Shown here piece by piece: positions 60,846 through 64,000 of a DNA stretch of 64,000 nt (its first letter is position 1; every line of letters begins with the position of its first letter). The notes beneath the pieces are model-generated. The model saw only the letters and a program-made list of their open reading frames with translations. It did no database searches and had not been told where the DNA came from. Location: assembly GCF_002706425.1 (NCBI RefSeq), contig NZ_CP017713.1, positions 62,001 through 126,000 on the forward strand. The letters run 5' to 3'. The position numbers and the translations under genes were made by a program. Source of the DNA: Loigolactobacillus coryniformis subsp. coryniformis KCTC 3167 = DSM 20001. Its GTDB lineage: Bacteria > Bacillota > Bacilli > Lactobacillales > Lactobacillaceae.

Positions 60846-61403
60846 TTAAGCTTTGATGATTTTCCCAACTGCAATTGGTAAAGTAACGTGGGCATCGTAG
60901 TTCATGACAGTTCCTTGAACAGTAGCCGGTAGCTTCAAGGTATCCGGCACACCATGAATATAAATGACCCTTTTATCGAGCTGCAAATCGTCACTGCCAA
61001 AAGCGGCTTTAAACGCTGTCTGCAATTCCTTCAGATCAACGAGTTTGTCATAAGCATAGTGACCTTCTGCATCAGCCACTGGGTAACTGTCATTTGGCAC
61101 ATGCATCTTGGCCGGTTCAGCGTCAAATGGCACCATCGTTGTACCGGAAACCGGTTCTGTTTCTGGCAGATCAACGAAACCGTCACCATTAGCATCTTGT
61201 GCCGCTGTGGCGATTTCTGCTGGCTTACCATCCGGGAATCCGTGGAAATGTTCCCAATGCTGCACATTAGCAGGTGTATCAAACATATCGATATGAATCT
61301 TCATTTGCGCACCATCAATCGTGAATGTCGCGGCACCGTGCGGCGCGGTGCCAATCTTCTCAGCGTTCAATGGCACAATTTCTGCTGTATACTTTTCAGC
61401 CAT
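60846..61403 (-). CDS. Cytoplasmic hypothetical protein with EF-hand-like loop
   Basis: 185 residues with no signal peptide. Visible features: GAATFTIDGAQMKIHIDMFDTP, a His-rich segment QHWEHFHGFPDG, a 12-residue loop DANGDGFVDLPE that fits an EF-hand calcium loop, and YIHGVPDTLKLPATVQG. The His-containing strand pattern recalls CHRD-like proteins, but the match is loose. AAAAGGAG precedes the ATG at 61403. Confidence 0.6.
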   Translation of the reverse strand: MAEKYTAEIVPLNAEKIGTAPHGAATFTIDGAQMKIHIDMFDTPANVQHWEHFHGFPDGKPAEIATAAQDANGDGFVDLPETEPVSGTTMVPFDAEPAKMHVPNDSYPVADAEGHYAYDKLVDLKELQTAFKAAFGSDDLQLDKRVIYIHGVPDTLKLPATVQGTVMNYDAHVTLPIAVGKIIKA

Positions 61404-61497
61404 GCAAACCACTCCTTTTAGATTTAGACTCAGTTTCAGTATAGTGCTAACTGGAACGACTCACAATCTATTGCATTTCAAAAGTGAGGTTGCAAGA

Positions 61498-62367
61498 TTA
61501 TTTGGCCAATTGCAATAACCGTTGGCGCAAAGCAGGATCAGCTGCGTAAAGATAAAGCCCGTGCTTCGCCCTCTTCAGCAGAATATTAATGGCATTCATG
61601 ATAATCGCGGCTTTAGCGTCGGTGGTGTCGGCCAAATCAGGGCGCTTTTTGAAGGCTTCCTTGTCTTGGTACTGCGCCAGATCAACCGTAAGTCGGTCTT
61701 TTGAGGGATCATAGCCTAGACTCGGCCCTAGAATCACACCTGCGTAATTCAAGTCAAAGCCTTGAATAGTATAAATGGAACCAACTTCATGCAATGTCTC
61801 AGGACGTTGTGCCCACGGGCGATCGGTGAAGTTGATCTTGTCCCAAGGCAACCGCAGAGAGCCAGCTTGGACATACCAGGTTTTACCATCGAGCACTGTG
61901 AATGGATAGTCAGCTGTCGCAATCATGCGCGAAAGGCCGGTTTCGGCATTGCGCCGCTGAATGAGGTCATACATCGGCTGACCATCAGAAAAAACTTGAA
62001 AATCAAAATGTTGCGGATGTGGCAAAGGCAACACTTTTCCACGAACAAAATGATCAATCCAATCATTCACCGCCGCATCGCCTACCCGCATCTGTTCGGT
62101 CAGATGATAATGTGTCACTGCGTAATCGCGCGTCACTCTTTTCAATAAAGCAGGTGTCCAAAAACTCTTTAGCTTGACTAGCTGGTGGAAATCGAACACG
62201 AGCACCACCACTCGAGCCAACTGAAGAATATCAGCAAGCTGATTATGCCCACGGAATTTATTATACGGATCAGGCATCGTCAGTAGTAAATGGCCTTCAT
62301 CGATCAGCACGACATCTGCCCGCTTACCGGCTTTGCGGTACGCGTTAATAAATGGTGTTGGTTTCAT
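61498..62367 (-). pseudogene. DUF2075-type AAA/helicase-like protein, 5'-truncated by IS30
   Basis: About 290 codons encode the C-terminal part of a DUF2075 ATPase: Walker B (ADVVLIDEGHLLL), VVVLVFDFHQLVK, HLTEQMRVG, and the helicase motifs VGSIYTIQGFDLNYAGVILG and KRAKHGLYLYAADPAL. Walker A and the N-terminal (nuclease-like in some relatives) region are absent. The frame meets IS30 copy 2 at 62368; the apparent ATG there arises at the junction. The missing part is not on the other side of the IS. Confidence 0.82.
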
Positions 62368-63410
62368 GGTAGATTGTAAAATTAATCCGAACGCTGTTCG
62401 GACAAAAAAGATCAGCTTCCTTTAAAATGGTGTTTACCACAAACCCATCTTTTAGGAGCTGATCTTTTGTCTAGTATAACCTATTCCGAACGAATTAAAA
62501 TCGAAACCTTTTGTGAACTAGGGCTGTCCAATATCCAAATGGGCGTTCGGCTGAACCGATCACCGTCAACAATTTCTTATGAATTATCTCGATGTCAACC
62601 TTATCAGGCTGAATTAGCACAAACAGATGCCGAATACAAGCGATCACGATGTGGTCGGAAAACTAAGCTGAGCGATGAGTTAAAGCAAAAAATTCTCAAC
62701 CATTTACGTCTAAGCTGGTCACCAGGAATGATTGCTCACGAATTTAAACTAGCTACTAAATCTATTTATAATTGGCTAAATCAGGGGAGAATTGATTTCT
62801 CCTTGAATGATCTACCTGAACATGGCGTACGCCAACGGCGTAACGTTGACCAACGATCCAAATATAATCAATCTTTGGGGCGATCAATTGAACAGCGTCC
62901 CATGATGATTAATCAACGTAATCGCATCGGCGATTTTGAACTAGATACCGTCGTTGGTCCTCGTGGGCATAGTAAGGCAGTTTTATTAACTTTAATCGAT
63001 CGCAAATCACGGTTCCTTTGGGCATACCGGTTAAAAGATCGGACGACAGCGACTGTTAATGAAGCACTAACTAAGTTCCTAACCACTTTTAATGGTCCGG
63101 TGCACAGCTTTACTGTGGACCGTGGCACTGAGTTTAGTGGGCTAGTATCACTTGAATCACAATATGGTATTAAGACCTATTACTGCCATGCTTATACGCC
63201 AGCTGAACGTGGTAGTAATGAACGCTTTAATCGGAATTTACGTTATTTTTATCCTAAAGGGACTCGTTTTGAGCACATTAGTGCTCAAGATTTAACGACG
63301 ACGTTACTCCAAATTAACCAGCGACCGCTTAAAATACTCGACTGGCAAACACCGTATCAGGTTATGCTGACAAATTTGTCCAAAAATTCGGATTAAATTT
63401 GCAATCTACC
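62368..63410 (+). mobile_element. IS30-family insertion sequence, copy 2 (1043 bp)
   Basis: Terminal repeats GGTAGATTG-AAA-TTAATCCGAA at both ends. Same protein as copy 1, opposite orientation. A CA doublet on both sides (with T and A next to the ends) may be a 2-bp target duplication, though the flanking genes do not rejoin. Confidence 0.92.
62467..63396 (+). CDS. IS30-family transposase
   Basis: 309 residues, identical in protein sequence to copy 1, TTG start after AGGAG, complete DDE set (FELDTVVG, VDRGTEF, ERGSNERF). Confidence 0.93.
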   Translation: MSSITYSERIKIETFCELGLSNIQMGVRLNRSPSTISYELSRCQPYQAELAQTDAEYKRSRCGRKTKLSDELKQKILNHLRLSWSPGMIAHEFKLATKSIYNWLNQGRIDFSLNDLPEHGVRQRRNVDQRSKYNQSLGRSIEQRPMMINQRNRIGDFELDTVVGPRGHSKAVLLTLIDRKSRFLWAYRLKDRTTATVNEALTKFLTTFNGPVHSFTVDRGTEFSGLVSLESQYGIKTYYCHAYTPAERGSNERFNRNLRYFYPKGTRFEHISAQDLTTTLLQINQRPLKILDWQTPYQVMLTNLSKNSD

Positions 63411-63514
63411 ACATATTATATTTTGATATACTAATTAACGGCAATTTATCCTGAAAGGGTTTGTTGTAATGGTATTTCAAAGTATCTCGTTTAATACACC
63501 GATAAGCACTTTAC

Positions 63515-63543
63515 TTAATGATACATAAAAATCGTGATATAAT
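63515..63543 (+). promoter_or_regulatory. Candidate clpL promoter
   Basis: TTAATG, 17 bp, TATAAT with TGA directly before it (extended -10). No CtsR heptad pair or CIRCE element was found in 63411-63612; only a single GGTCA half-site lies near 63570. Confidence 0.5.
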
Positions 63544-63612
63544 TAGCTGAAGTTTTAAAGGATATTATGGTCACTAAGTTACACGTGTAAATTTTTATGG
63601 AGGTGTTGTACT

Positions 63613-64000
63613 ATGGCGAATTTCTACGAAAATGATCCTTTTTTCAACAATGATATGGATGATGTTTTCAATCAATTATTTCGGCGCATGGATAATCAAA
63701 ATTCGGAGCGTGCACGGTACTTAGTTAATGGAAAATCGTTGACACCAGATGAGTTTGCTCAATACCGAGCAACTGGTAAGCTACCCCAAAATAATAAAAC
63801 AATAGAAGTATCTAAAGATGGTAAACAGGCTTTTAAAAAAGGAGGGATTTTAGAAAAGTTAGGGACTAATTTGACGGAACAGGCTCGTGATGGATTACTA
63901 GATCCAGTGATTGGACGTGAGAATGAGATTCAAGAAACTGCAGAAATTTTGAGTCGTAGAACGAAAAATAATCCAATCTTAGTTGGTGATGCCGGTGTAG
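63613..64000 (+). CDS. clpL: ClpL, Clp-family ATPase/chaperone, N-terminal part
   Basis: The first 129 codons are present and the gene runs off the window. The N-terminal region is ClpL-like: [18 protein letters not shown], then [29 protein letters not shown] and [18 protein letters not shown], which leads into Walker A. ClpL is a stress-induced disaggregase of Gram-positive bacteria. GGAGG lies 9 nt before the ATG. Confidence 0.9.
   Translation, partial: MANFYENDPFFNNDMDDVFNQLFRRMDNQNSERARYLVNGKSLTPDEFAQYRATGKLPQNNKTIEVSKDGKQAFKKGGILEKLGTNLTEQARDGLLDPVIGRENEIQETAEILSRRTKNNPILVGDAGV

Noticed and set aside
63411-63612. CtsR or CIRCE heat-shock operators before clpL
   Set aside because: Only one GGTCA half-site is present; no paired heptads or CIRCE arms were found.

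Overview
The window comes from a low-to-moderate GC Gram-positive lactic acid bacterium of the Lactobacillaceae. The basis is typical lactobacillar families (LCP wall ligase, BioY, DUF6483, DUF1836, T-box leaders, CopY/CopB, ClpL) and strong AGGAGG-type ribosome sites. A Loigolactobacillus- or Lactiplantibacillus-like genome is plausible; the species is inference. No rRNA, tRNA, CRISPR array or prophage module was seen.

Layout. 1-15.4 kb: a GNAT gene cut near its 3' end by an 851-bp IS5-family element; a small membrane-protein/DUF6483 cluster with decayed neighbours; a dead zinc-ribbon transposase; a flavin-split-barrel (Nim-like) gene; a GNAT/HTH gene pair behind a 15-bp perfect palindrome; a truncated quinone oxidoreductase joined to an IS30 remnant; bioY with a BirA-like operator; an LCP protein; a CPBP protease; an oligopeptide-binding lipoprotein behind a T-box; a Crp/Fnr regulator with an FNR-type box; then a second identical copy of the IS5 element. 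15.4-30.4 kb: an OYE-type flavoprotein/SDR/acetoacetate-decarboxylase-like operon with a divergent PucR-type regulator, recalling the fatty-acid saturation genes of lactobacilli; a DHFR-like reductase; an aldehyde dehydrogenase; a VOC pseudogene; a polar amino-acid ABC transporter behind a second T-box; a pentapeptide-repeat protein preceded by duplicated leader segments; GntR, GyrI-like and WYL regulators. 30.4-42.1 kb: mostly ordinary chromosome, with a CPA1 antiporter, a P2-type ATPase, a coiled-coil protein, an EAL protein, a frameshifted NADH oxidase, flavoenzymes, DUF2179 and DUF1836 proteins and a hemolysin III homologue.

42.2-63.4 kb is an insertion-sequence-rich accessory region: a dead IS256-like element, two IS30 copies, an IS1182-like element, three 857-bp IS5-family copies, an IS3 element and an IS4/IS701-like element. 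Between them lie a copper module (CopY with cop boxes, structured leader, CopB ATPase), a TetR-controlled ABC exporter with paired operators, and broken genes (MFS, pncB, a secreted protein, a DUF2075 ATPase). Unmatched target duplications and unrelated gene halves at IS edges indicate IS-to-IS recombination. The start of clpL closes the window.

Regulatory signals are unusually readable. Two separate T-boxes appear to carry a methionine (AUG) specifier and precede peptide and amino-acid uptake genes. The Fnr-type box lies at about -41.5. CopY, BirA and TetR sites match the genes they precede.
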